NCBI GenBank assembly: GCA_031426455.1
Contig: JANPLI010000083.1
Location: forward strand, 1 to 5,245
DNA length: 5,245 nucleotides
Source: JANNMJ01 sp031426455
GTDB lineage: Bacteria; Bacteroidota; Bacteroidia; Cytophagales; Hymenobacteraceae
Direction of reading: 5' to 3'
Position 1 is the stretch's first letter. The number at the start of each line of letters is the position of its first letter. The notes beneath the pieces are model-generated. The model saw only the letters and a program-made list of their open reading frames with translations, was not told where the DNA came from and did no database searches. The position numbers and the translations under genes were made by a program. Positions 1-5,245 of the stretch are shown here, piece after piece.

Positions 1-84
1 GACATAGCGGTGCAGCCCGGTTGGAGTCTTTATTACGGGTGGGGCTTTGGGCGCCCGCAACTTATAGTACGCACCGACCCATAA
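1..84 (+). CDS. Possible 3' end of an unidentified protein (partial, enters from left edge)
   Basis: The first reading frame is open from base 1 and stops at TAA (82-84). It gives 27 residues, starting DIAVQPGWSLYY and ending GRPQLIVRTDP. The mix of aromatic, glycine and charged residues looks like a natural C-terminus, but I do not recognise the family. If real, the gene is convergent with the response regulator gene. Two other frames (plus frame 3 and one minus frame) are also open across this short stretch, so openness alone proves little. A 7-bp inverted repeat, AACTTAT (59-65) and ATAAGTT (81-87), spans the stop codon; it is AT-rich and not a classic terminator. Confidence 0.33.
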   Translation, partial: DIAVQPGWSLYYGWGFGRPQLIVRTDP

Positions 85-101
85 GTTATGTATGCATGCA
101 A

Positions 102-110
102 CCCCCCCCC
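102..110. repeat. C9 homopolymer tract
   Basis: Nine consecutive C lie in the non-coding gap between the possible left-edge gene and the MITE-like element. It is the first of three long C tracts within 200 bp (the others are 130-141 and 285-295). Such tracts are prone to slippage and sequencing error, so the exact length may be unreliable. No gene reads through it convincingly. Confidence 0.8.
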
Positions 111-128
111 GCCTCCACCATCACCCGC

Positions 129-140
129 TCCCCCCCCCCC
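129..140. repeat. Left copy of 12-bp direct repeat (putative target-site duplication)
   Basis: T followed by eleven C, identical to 284-295. It abuts the left terminal inverted repeat of the 141-283 element. The two flanks are direct, not inverted, copies, as expected of a target-site duplication. Because the repeat is nearly homopolymeric its true length cannot be fixed, and a twelfth C (141) is shared with the terminal repeat. Confidence 0.6.
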
Positions 141-159
141 CAGGGTAAACGCATCAAAA
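141..159 (+). repeat. Left 19-bp terminal inverted repeat
   Basis: CAGGGTAAACGCATCAAAA, with a perfect inverted partner at 265-283. Beyond position 159 the arms diverge: the left continues TCG, while the right arm, read inward, continues with four more A and then CGG. The repeat therefore ends sharply, as transposon ends do. Confidence 0.85.
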
Positions 160-165
160 TCGCCC

Positions 166-194
166 AAGTGCCTTTGGAGCTTCTGAAGGCACTT
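166..194. terminator. 13-bp hairpin inside the element, possible bidirectional terminator
   Basis: Arm 166-178 pairs with arm 182-194: nine Watson-Crick pairs (AAGTGCCTT/AAGGCACTT), two G-T wobbles, then two more pairs, closing on a 3-nt loop GCT. On the plus strand it is followed by TGTTAT, a weak T-rich tail; on the minus strand by GGGCGATTTTG. It could end transcription from the left-edge gene or from the kinase-regulator operon, but the U-tract is poor on both sides. The stem is certain as a sequence feature; the terminator role is inference. The copy of AAGTGCCT at 230-237 could also pair with 187-194 as an alternative fold. Confidence 0.35.
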
Positions 195-264
195 TGTTAT
201 CGAAAATATTTCGCAAAGACTTGGAAGAAAAGTGCCTCCAGTTGCTGGAATCGCGTTCCGTTTT

Positions 265-283
265 TTTTGATGCGTTTACCCTG
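265..283 (-). repeat. Right 19-bp terminal inverted repeat
   Basis: Exact reverse complement of 141-159. It is preceded on the plus strand by four extra T (261-264), making a T8 run at 261-268 that is not mirrored at the left end. Confidence 0.85.
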
Positions 284-295
284 TCCCCCCCCCCC
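284..295. repeat. Right copy of 12-bp direct repeat (putative target-site duplication)
   Basis: T followed by eleven C, identical to 129-140. Its last base (295) is the third base of the response regulator's stop codon, read TAG on the minus strand, so the poly-C target lay immediately after that gene. Slippage in the tract would leave the stop codon intact, because the run lies downstream of it in the coding sense. Confidence 0.6.
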
Positions 296-942
296 TACGC
301 AATCAGCCCGTGGCGCATCGCGTACTGAATCAGGCCGACGACGGACTTGGAGTGGGTCTTGAAAAAGAGATTCTTGCGGTGCGTCTCGACGGTGCGCTCC
401 GAGATGAAGAGCTTGTCGGCGATCTGCTGATTGGACAGCTCCTGGGCGATCAAGGCCAGAATCTCGGTTTCGCGGCCCGACAGCGCGACCGCCGGCTCGG
501 CGGCGGCGGCTTCCGGGGCGGGCGGCTGCACGGCGTGGTCCAGGATCGTGGACGCCACCGACGGCGCGAAGTAGCTCTGCCCCCCGGCAATGCGGCGCAC
601 GGCCGTCAGCAGCTCCGTTTTCGAGGTGTTTTTCAGGATGTAGCCCGCCGCGCCGGCCATCAGCATCCCCTGAATGGAGGTATAGTCTTCGGCCATCGAC
701 AGGGCCAGCACCCGCACCGTGGGGTGGCGGCGGCGCAGTTCGGCGCACAGCTCGATGCCCGTCATTCCGGGCATACTGATATCGAGCAGGGCCATATCCA
801 CGGGCGTGTGCGGCAGCAGCGCCAGGGCCGCCGCCCCGGACGTGGCCTCCGCCACCACCCGCACGTCGGCTTCGCCGCGCAGCAGCGTTTTGAGGCCCTC
901 GATCAACATCTGGTGGTCATCGACGAGTAAGAGGTTCAGCAT
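295..942 (-). CDS. NarL/LuxR-family DNA-binding response regulator
   Basis: A 215-aa two-domain response regulator of typical family length. The receiver domain (about residues 2-118) shows the acidic pair Asp8-Asp9, phosphoacceptor Asp54 in LLDISMPGMTG, the conserved Ser82 switch residue in LALS, and Lys104 in GYILKN. An Ala/Pro-rich linker (about 139-152) leads to a LuxR-type helix-turn-helix (about 153-213) with LSGRETEIL and the recognition region ISERTVETHRKNL. After the HTH it reads FFKTHSKSVVGLIQYA, slightly different from the common 'KTGxxN' form. Role: it binds DNA after phosphorylation, probably by the kinase encoded 120 bp upstream on the same strand. The ATG at 942 is chosen because MLNLLLVDDH places the receiver N-terminus exactly; no Shine-Dalgarno is visible, as is usual in Bacteroidota. 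Target genes are unknown. Function is sure at family level. Confidence 0.96.
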   Translation of the reverse strand: MLNLLLVDDHQMLIEGLKTLLRGEADVRVVAEATSGAAALALLPHTPVDMALLDISMPGMTGIELCAELRRRHPTVRVLALSMAEDYTSIQGMLMAGAAGYILKNTSKTELLTAVRRIAGGQSYFAPSVASTILDHAVQPPAPEAAAAEPAVALSGRETEILALIAQELSNQQIADKLFISERTVETHRKNLFFKTHSKSVVGLIQYAMRHGLIA

Positions 943-1062
943 AGAAAATGCGCGCCATTGGGCGCCGCTCCGGTAAAGAAACGCGCGGCAACGCGAAAAT
1001 CAAAATCCAGCGGACGATATACCCTGCCCCAGCAGGCCATTAGCCTAAATACGGCCTGTTAT
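943..1062 (-). other. 120-bp gap between kinase and regulator genes
   Basis: This gap is long for a two-component operon, so the regulator could have its own promoter or be coupled by a processed transcript. On the coding (minus) strand it holds an AT-richer stretch, GGATTTTGATTTTCG (complement of about 996-1010). I see no convincing Bacteroidota promoter (TTG, then TAnnTTTG). A weak 6-bp inverted repeat CAGGCC/GGCCTG (1033-1038 with 1053-1058) lies just after the kinase stop codon. No small gene is supported. Confidence 0.5.
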
Positions 1063-3006
1063 TCAGGCAGCTATCGGCACCGGCGGGTTTTCCGCCGCCA
1101 GCGGCACTTCGATGGTCACGCTGGTGCCCCGGCCGGGGCGCGAATCGATGTGCAACTGCCCGCCGAGGTATTCGACCCGCGAGAACAGGTTGCGCAGCCC
1201 GATACCGGCCGTGGCCGAGGCCTGAGCGGCGGCCATATCGAAGCCGATGCCGTTGTCCTCGATCAGCACCGTCAGCTCGTCGGCCTGCCCCAGCAGCTGC
1301 ACCGTGACGGCCGTGGCGCGGGCGTGCTTCACCACGTTGGCCACCACCTCCTGAATGGCGCGGTACAGCACGGCTTCCACCGTTTCGGGCAGGCGGCGGT
1401 CCAGGCCCAGTACTTCCAGCTCCACGCGCAGGCCGGCGGCGGCACCGCCCATTTTTTCCACGAACTCGCGCACGGCGGCCACCAGGCCGCGCCGCAGCAG
1501 GGCGTTGGGCACGAGCTGGTGCGAAAGCGAGCGCACTTCGCGGGCGCTTTCGTCGAGCACGTCGAGGGCGGCGGCGAACCGGTCCTGCTGGCCCCGCTCG
1601 GTCAGGGCCAGTTCGTGTTGCAGGCCGCTGAGGTTAATCTTGGCGGCGGCCAGCAATTGTCCGACGCCGTCGTGCAGGTCGGCGCCGATGCGGCGGCGTT
1701 CGTGCTCTTCCGCCTCGATGATGGCAGCGGCGCGCTCCTGCTGCTGGCGCTGTTTTTCCTCGGCCAGTAGCAGCCGCTGCCGGGCGCGGGCGCGGCTCCG
1801 GAGCAGGCCCCCGATGAGCAGCGCCGCCAAAACGCCCAGCAGCACGGCGCCCAACTGCACGTTGCGCTTCCGGATGATGAGCTGCTGCTGCGCCAGTTGC
1901 AGGGCCTGCACGCGGTTCTGCTGCTCCTTCTTCTCCGTATCGAAGCGGGTTTGCATTTCGGCCATCTTCTCCGCCGATTCGGTGCTGAAGAGCGAGTCGG
2001 CGAGGGCCGTGTAGGCCACCTGCGCGGCGTAGGCACGGTTGGCGTCGCCCTGGGCGTGGTAAAGGCGGGCCAGCCGGAGTTGGGCTTCCTTTTCCATCGG
2101 CAGGATGCCGTTGGTGCGGGCCAGGGTCAGGGCGCGGGTCAGGTTGGAGTCGGCGGCGGGAAACCGGCGCAGGAAGATGTACATCTCGCCCAGTGTCACG
2201 CGGTCGCTGATTTCGCCGTACACATTGCCCTCGCGCACGTCGATGTCCAGGCCCTGGCGGAAGTACGTCGCGGCGGGGCCGTAGCGCTTGGTTTCGGCGT
2301 ACAGCCCCCCCAGATTGGTCAGGGCAGTGGCTTCGGCATCGACGTTGCCCACGCGCCGGGCCTGCGCCAGGGCACGCTCGTAGAAGGGCTGCGCTTCCGC
2401 GTAATGGGCCTGCTCGAAAGCCACCGTGCCGAGGTTGTTCAGGGTGTAGGCGATGGCCCCGGCGTAGAAACCCTGCTTGGGGCCGGGCAACTGGACGAGT
2501 TCCTCCGCCAGGGCCAGCGACTGCGTGTAGTGCTGCTGCGCGGCGGGCCACTGCCGCAGGTTTTTGTAGAGGATGCCGAGGTCGTTGTGGTTGATGCACT
2601 GCTGACTGCGGCTGCCGATGCGCTCGTTGATACGCAACGCCTGCAACTGCTGCTGTAGGGCGCCGGGGAAGTTGCCCCGGTCTTTCGTCAGCGCGCCGAG
2701 CAGGCCCAGCGCCACGGCCTCCTGCCGGGGGCGGGCGGCGGTGCGGGCCAGGGTTAGCGAGGCCGTGCAGTAGCGCTCGGCCGAGTCGAGGTTGAGCCGC
2801 CGCCAGGTCAGGGCCTGCTCGAAGGCCGTGCTGATGCGCACCGAATCGGGGCGGTTGGGCTGGCGGGCCACGGTAGCCAGCGAATCGAGGCGGTGCTGCT
2901 TGGCGGGCGGAATGGGCGGCGCCTGGGCCGCAGCGGGCGACGGCGGGCCAGCCAGCAGAAGGACGGCCAGGAAACCTAAGGGCCGGGCGCGGGAAAGTAG
3001 CTGCAT
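1063..3006 (-). CDS. TPR-containing sensor histidine kinase (HisKA_3 / HATPase_c, NarX-like)
   Basis: A 647-aa membrane sensor kinase. Residues 1-28 are a signal peptide: basic start, hydrophobic core GFLAVLLLAG, and an AAAQA cleavage region. Residues about 58-335 form six or seven TPR repeats, for example those with NDLGILYKNLRQWPAA, NNLGTVAFEQAHYAEA and TNLGGLYAETKRYGPA, predicted periplasmic. A charged coiled-coil-like stretch (about 343-380) leads to one transmembrane helix (about 384-402), then a second coiled coil (about 405-438). The HisKA_3 dimerisation domain has phosphoacceptor His445 in RRRIGADLHDGVGQLL. The HATPase domain has the N box (QEVVANVVKHA, Asn557), G1 box DNGIGFD (584-590) and G2 box GIGLRN (601-606). 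It autophosphorylates and should pass phosphate to Asp54 of the downstream regulator. The ATG at 3006 is chosen because it begins the signal peptide. The ligand is unknown; TPRs suggest a protein or peptide partner, which is inference. Confidence 0.96.
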   Translation of the reverse strand: MQLLSRARPLGFLAVLLLAGPPSPAAAQAPPIPPAKQHRLDSLATVARQPNRPDSVRISTAFEQALTWRRLNLDSAERYCTASLTLARTAARPRQEAVALGLLGALTKDRGNFPGALQQQLQALRINERIGSRSQQCINHNDLGILYKNLRQWPAAQQHYTQSLALAEELVQLPGPKQGFYAGAIAYTLNNLGTVAFEQAHYAEAQPFYERALAQARRVGNVDAEATALTNLGGLYAETKRYGPAATYFRQGLDIDVREGNVYGEISDRVTLGEMYIFLRRFPAADSNLTRALTLARTNGILPMEKEAQLRLARLYHAQGDANRAYAAQVAYTALADSLFSTESAEKMAEMQTRFDTEKKEQQNRVQALQLAQQQLIIRKRNVQLGAVLLGVLAALLIGGLLRSRARARQRLLLAEEKQRQQQERAAAIIEAEEHERRRIGADLHDGVGQLLAAAKINLSGLQHELALTERGQQDRFAAALDVLDESAREVRSLSHQLVPNALLRRGLVAAVREFVEKMGGAAAGLRVELEVLGLDRRLPETVEAVLYRAIQEVVANVVKHARATAVTVQLLGQADELTVLIEDNGIGFDMAAAQASATAGIGLRNLFSRVEYLGGQLHIDSRPGRGTSVTIEVPLAAENPPVPIAA

Positions 3007-3242
3007 TTACGAACGCCACCGGACCGGGGAAGAGGGGAAACCGGCCGAACGGCGCCGTAAGATGCCAAAAAAACCGGAAACCAACCCCCGCCGCCGATGG
3101 CCCGCCCGGCTGGTTGGCCCGTCCGGCAGATATCACGATTCCATAACCTGCCCGTAATCCCGGCTCAACCTGCTGCTGCGAGGTTTGCGGGGCCGTTCTA
3201 CCCGGCCTGCGCCTGCTGCTTTCTCTTCCAAATTTCCGCCCG
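3007..3242. promoter_or_regulatory. Divergent intergenic region (kinase operon leftward, acyltransferase rightward)
   Basis: This 236-bp stretch separates two divergent start codons and so must hold both promoters and any shared operator. Both ends lack a Shine-Dalgarno sequence; the acyltransferase start is preceded by an AT-rich CCAAATTTCC patch (about 3229-3238). I looked for TTG plus TAnnTTTG boxes and found only partial matches, such as GGTTTG at 3182-3187, so I do not place promoters. A spaced repeat GGCAG/CTGCC (3125-3129 with 3148-3152) surrounds the most AT-rich part, which includes GATATC (3129-3134). It is too short to call an operator. No small gene is supported. Confidence 0.45.
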
Positions 3243-5045
3243 ATGGATTTCACTCCCCGTTCGCCTGTCCCGCCGCTCCCTTCCGACCTTTTCGGCACGC
3301 CGCGCTGGCTGACACCCCTGCTGACCGCGTGGGCCCGACTGCCGGCGCTGCACGACCTCTACCACGCCGCCGCCCCGCACCAGGGCGCGGCCTTCATCGA
3401 AGCGCTGCTGCGCCAGCTGCAGATCACGGTGGAATTCGATGCCGCCGAACTGGCCCGCCTGCCCCCGCGCGGAGCCTTCGTGGCGGTGGCCAACCACCCA
3501 TCTGGCCTGCTCGACGGGCTGGTGCTGCTCCACGTCCTGCTGCGCGCCCGCCCGGAACTGCGCGTGGTGGCCACCGAAAAGCTGGCGCCGCTGGCCACTG
3601 CTGCCGCCGAGCAGGTGGTGCTGGTGAACCCCGACCCCGACGACCCCGCCGCCAATACCCTGAGCGTCCGCAAGCTGCTGCGCTACCTCCACGACGATGT
3701 GCCGCTGCTGCTGTTTCCGGCCGGCGAAGTGGCGCACCGCCTCGTGCCCTGGGCTACCCCCACCGACCCCACCTGGCACCCCACCGCCGGGCGCCTGCTG
3801 CGGGCAGCGGCCGTGCCGGTGGTGCCGGTCTGGCTCAGTGGCGAGAACTCGGCGGGCTTTTCGTGGCTCGGAATGGTGCACCCGGCCCTGCGGACGCTAC
3901 GCCTGCCCGCCGAACTGCTCAACAAACGCGGCCAGACCATTCGGGTCCGGCTGGGTACGCCCGTGGCGCCGCCCGCGCTGCGCCGGCTACCGTCGGCCGA
4001 CGACGCCCTGGCCTATCTGCGGGCGCGGGTCTTCGCGCTGGGCGCCACCGCCGGGCCGGATGTGGCAGCAACGGGTTCGATAACAACCGACCGGCTGCTC
4101 GCCTGGCCCGCCGCCGAACCCGCCCCGCTGGCAGCGGCGGTACCGGCCGCCCTACTCGAAGCCGATCTGGCCGCCCTGCGCCCCGGCCGCCTGCTGGTGC
4201 GCTCGCGCCACTGGGAGGTCTATGTGGCCAAAGCCAATGAACTGCCGAACGTGCTGCCCGAAATCGGCCGGCTGCGCGAGCTGACTTTCCGGGCCGAGGG
4301 CGAGGGCACCGGCGAGGCCACCGACCTGAGCACCTTCGACCGCCACTACCGCCACCTCTTCCTCTACGACCGCGAAGCGCGCCTGCTGGTGGGCGCCTAC
4401 CGGCTGGGGCCGGGCCGGGCGCTGCTACGGCGTTTCGGCAAACGGGGCTTCTACCTGCACACGCTGTTCCGCCTGAAAAACGGCTTGCGCCCTCTGCTGA
4501 ACCAAGCCGTGGAACTGGGCCGGGCGTTCATCCGGCCCGAATACCAACGCCAGGCGCTGCCGCTGGCGCTGCTCTGGAAAGGCATCGCCGCGTGGCTCGA
4601 AGCCCACCCAGAATGCCATTACCTGATCGGGCCGGTCAGCATTTCCAGCCGTTTCTCGAACCTGAGCAAGGCCGTGATGGTGGACTACCTGACCCGCCAC
4701 TGCGTGGACCCGAACCTCGCCCGCCACGTCCGGCCGCGCAAGCGGTTTCGCTACCGCCCGCACCCGTTGAACCCCTTCCGGACGGATTCCGCCGCCGACG
4801 CCGATGCCACCACGGCGGCCCTGCAAGCCTCCCTCGATTCCATCGATGCCCTGTCGCAGCTCATCGCGGGCCTGGAACCAGGTGGGGCCGGCGTACCCGT
4901 GCTACTGCGCCAGTACCTACGCCAGAACGGCCGGCTCATCGGCTTCAACCTCGATCCCGCCTTCGCCAACGCCCTCGATGGCTTCCTGGTCCTCGACGCC
5001 CGCCACCTGCCCGACCGCACCCACAAGCTCCTGGAAAGGTATTGA
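3243..5045 (+). CDS. Two-domain acyltransferase: PlsC-like O-acyltransferase fused to OlsB-like N-acyltransferase (OlsF-type aminolipid synthase)
   Basis: A 600-aa fusion. The N-terminal half (about residues 45-265) is a PlsC/LPLAT-type acyltransferase: the catalytic motif is NHPSGLLDG (His85, Asp91), then FPAGEV (158-163) in place of FPEGT, and VPVVPVWLSGENS (191-203). The His-Asp spacing is HX5D rather than textbook HX4D. The C-terminal half (about 315-600) resembles the OlsB/hemolysin-like GNAT N-acyltransferases: ELTFRAEGEGTG (346-357), LLVGAYRLG (381-389), GRAFIRPEYQ (426-435), then YLIGPVSISSRFSNLSKAVM (460-479). Known two-domain OlsF enzymes make ornithine lipids, and related Bacteroidota proteins make glycine lipids, by N-acylating the amino acid with a 3-hydroxy fatty acid and then O-acylating it. 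That role is inferred here; the amino acid used cannot be read from sequence. No signal peptide; likely acts at the inner face of the cytoplasmic membrane. ATG 3243 gives the only full-length in-frame start. Monocistronic in this window. Confidence 0.88.
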   Translation: MDFTPRSPVPPLPSDLFGTPRWLTPLLTAWARLPALHDLYHAAAPHQGAAFIEALLRQLQITVEFDAAELARLPPRGAFVAVANHPSGLLDGLVLLHVLLRARPELRVVATEKLAPLATAAAEQVVLVNPDPDDPAANTLSVRKLLRYLHDDVPLLLFPAGEVAHRLVPWATPTDPTWHPTAGRLLRAAAVPVVPVWLSGENSAGFSWLGMVHPALRTLRLPAELLNKRGQTIRVRLGTPVAPPALRRLPSADDALAYLRARVFALGATAGPDVAATGSITTDRLLAWPAAEPAPLAAAVPAALLEADLAALRPGRLLVRSRHWEVYVAKANELPNVLPEIGRLRELTFRAEGEGTGEATDLSTFDRHYRHLFLYDREARLLVGAYRLGPGRALLRRFGKRGFYLHTLFRLKNGLRPLLNQAVELGRAFIRPEYQRQALPLALLWKGIAAWLEAHPECHYLIGPVSISSRFSNLSKAVMVDYLTRHCVDPNLARHVRPRKRFRYRPHPLNPFRTDSAADADATTAALQASLDSIDALSQLIAGLEPGGAGVPVLLRQYLRQNGRLIGFNLDPAFANALDGFLVLDARHLPDRTHKLLERY

Positions 5046-5065
5046 AGAGAGAAGTGCAACCAAAA

Positions 5066-5099
5066 GCTTCGTCCGCAGCAAGCAAAGAGTTGACGGAGC
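5066..5099 (+). terminator. Weak hairpin after the acyltransferase gene, possible terminator
   Basis: GCTTCGTC (5066-5073) pairs with GACGGAGC (5092-5099) through seven Watson-Crick pairs and one G-T wobble, with an 18-nt loop, 21 bp after the stop codon. There is no T tract after it (GTTAAGC follows), so intrinsic termination is doubtful. Position is the main argument. Confidence 0.22.
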
Positions 5100-5127
5100 G
5101 TTAAGCACCTAAACCCAAAACCCCTAC

Positions 5128-5245
5128 GCTCTTACCGGGAATCAGACGGATGGCACCCGCACTGCGGGTAGGTTCGGAGATGGGGCTGAGCTAGCGCGCG
5201 TGGAGAGCCGATGGTCCCGAAGGGACTACCATTCGGTAGTTGAGC
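5128..5245. other. Inverted-repeat-rich non-coding region, candidate structured RNA or mobile-element edge
   Basis: The two ends of this 118-bp stretch are complementary: GCTC/GAGC (5128-5131 with 5242-5245), TACCG/CGGTA (5133-5137 with 5234-5238) and AAT/ATT (5140-5142 with 5231-5233), separated only by small bulges. Inside is a perfect hairpin ACCCGC-ACT-GCGGGT (5155-5169). A bulged hairpin pairs CCG/CGG, ATGGT/ACCAT and CCC/GGG around a GAA loop (5208-5236), and a third, overlapping one is ACTACC-ATTC-GGTAGT (5225-5240). The last two exclude each other, and the bulged hairpin also excludes the closing stem. Open frames without an ATG cross the region on both strands. I do not recognise an RNA family; a group II intron segment, an insertion-sequence end or a regulatory leader for a gene to the right are all possible. 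The window ends exactly at the closing stem, so it may be cut short. Confidence 0.35.

Larger units (their letters stand above)
141..283. mobile_element. MITE-like non-autonomous element, 143 bp, 19-bp perfect terminal inverted repeats
   Basis: The left end CAGGGTAAACGCATCAAAA (141-159) is the exact reverse complement of the right end (265-283). The interior is only 105 bp, is AT-richer than the surrounding genes, and encodes nothing. It contains a 13-bp hairpin (166-194), a smaller hairpin CGAAA/TTTCG (201-205 with 209-213) enclosed by CTTTG/CAAAG (192-196 with 214-218), a second copy of AAGTGCCT (230-237) and a 5-bp hairpin TCCAG/CTGGA (237-249). Perfect ends, tiny size, internal structure and flanking 12-bp direct repeats fit a MITE mobilised in trans by a DDE-transposase insertion sequence. 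Ends beginning CAGGG and a duplication of about 8-12 bp would suit an IS4- or ISAs1-type parent, but I cannot assign the family. It sits directly 3' of the response regulator gene. Confidence 0.7.

Noticed and set aside
958..1770. Plus-strand open frame opposite the kinase C-terminus
   Set aside because: His-, Gly- and Gln-rich antisense shadow of the HATPase region; no independent support.
3007..3242. Bacteroidota-type promoters (TTG, then TAnnTTTG) in the divergent region
   Set aside because: Only half-matches were found (GGTTTG at 3182-3187; T-run on the minus strand at 3067-3073) with wrong spacing, so no promoter is placed.
1634..3298. Long open frame (554 codons) on the minus strand overlapping the kinase
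   Set aside because: It is a frame-shifted shadow of the kinase gene. Its product is rich in Arg, Pro, Gly and Ala with no domain, while the kinase frame carries every expected motif. High third-position GC removes stops from other frames.
3185..4240. Open frame of 351 codons on the plus strand overlapping the acyltransferase start
   Set aside because: It yields a low-complexity Arg/Pro/Ala protein with no family resemblance; the overlapping 600-aa frame has clear acyltransferase motifs.
5208..5236. Hairpin starting near GAGCCG that recalls group II intron domain V
   Set aside because: The loop is GAA rather than a GNRA tetraloop, the catalytic triad and two-base bulge are not in place, and no intron-encoded protein is visible.
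5170..5236. GCCGATGGT resembles part of 5S rRNA
   Set aside because: Only this short string matches; the conserved CCGAAC loop and closing stem of 5S rRNA are absent in the right order on either strand.
5239..5245. GTTGAGC matches the integron attC core GTTRRRY (also GTTAAGC at 5100-5106)
   Set aside because: No matching RYYYAAC partner (GCTCAAC) at the proper distance; the opposing sequence is GCTCTTAC. A seven-base degenerate match is expected by chance, and no integrase is present.
5113..5245. Open frames at the right edge: plus strand from 5113 onward, and minus strand from 5245 to a TAA at 5132-5134
   Set aside because: Neither has an ATG within the window (the plus frame has only a GTG at 5200), both are short, and the region is dominated by inverted repeats. 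A coding role cannot be excluded without sequence to the right.

Overview
The window looks like chromosomal DNA of a GC-rich member of the Bacteroidota, most likely a Hymenobacter-like member of the Cytophagales. The signs are very high GC at third codon positions, no clear Shine-Dalgarno sequences, a periplasmic-TPR sensor kinase of the type common in this phylum, and a fused PlsC + OlsB-type acyltransferase. The genus is inferred from style, not from a marker gene.

Layout. Positions 1-84 may hold the last 27 codons of a plus-strand gene entering from the left. Positions 85-294 are non-coding. They carry a C9 tract and a compact 143-bp element (141-283) with perfect 19-bp terminal inverted repeats. 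The element is flanked by an exact 12-bp direct repeat (T followed by eleven C), which reads as a MITE-like non-autonomous transposon inserted into a poly-C tract. The right-hand copy of the repeat touches the stop codon of the next gene. On the minus strand, 3006 to 295, lies a two-component system: a 647-aa hybrid of periplasmic TPR sensor and HisKA_3 histidine kinase, then, 120 bp downstream, a 215-aa NarL/LuxR-type response regulator. Across a 236-bp divergent intergenic region, the plus strand encodes a 600-aa two-domain acyltransferase (3243-5045). It joins a PlsC-like O-acyltransferase half to an OlsB/hemolysin-like N-acyltransferase half, the arrangement of OlsF-type enzymes that make ornithine or glycine lipids. 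The last 200 bp (5046-5245) have no convincing gene but are rich in inverted repeats and may be a structured RNA or the edge of a mobile element.

How it works together. The kinase and regulator very probably form one signalling pair: periplasmic TPR input, a single membrane helix, cytoplasmic autophosphorylation at His445, transfer to Asp54 of the regulator, and DNA binding. The divergent lipid enzyme is a possible regulatory target only because it shares the intergenic region; nothing in the sequence proves it. I found no defence system, CRISPR array, tRNA or rRNA. The points most worth a second look are the poly-C-targeted MITE, the fused acyltransferase with an HX5D active-site spacing, and the structured right edge.
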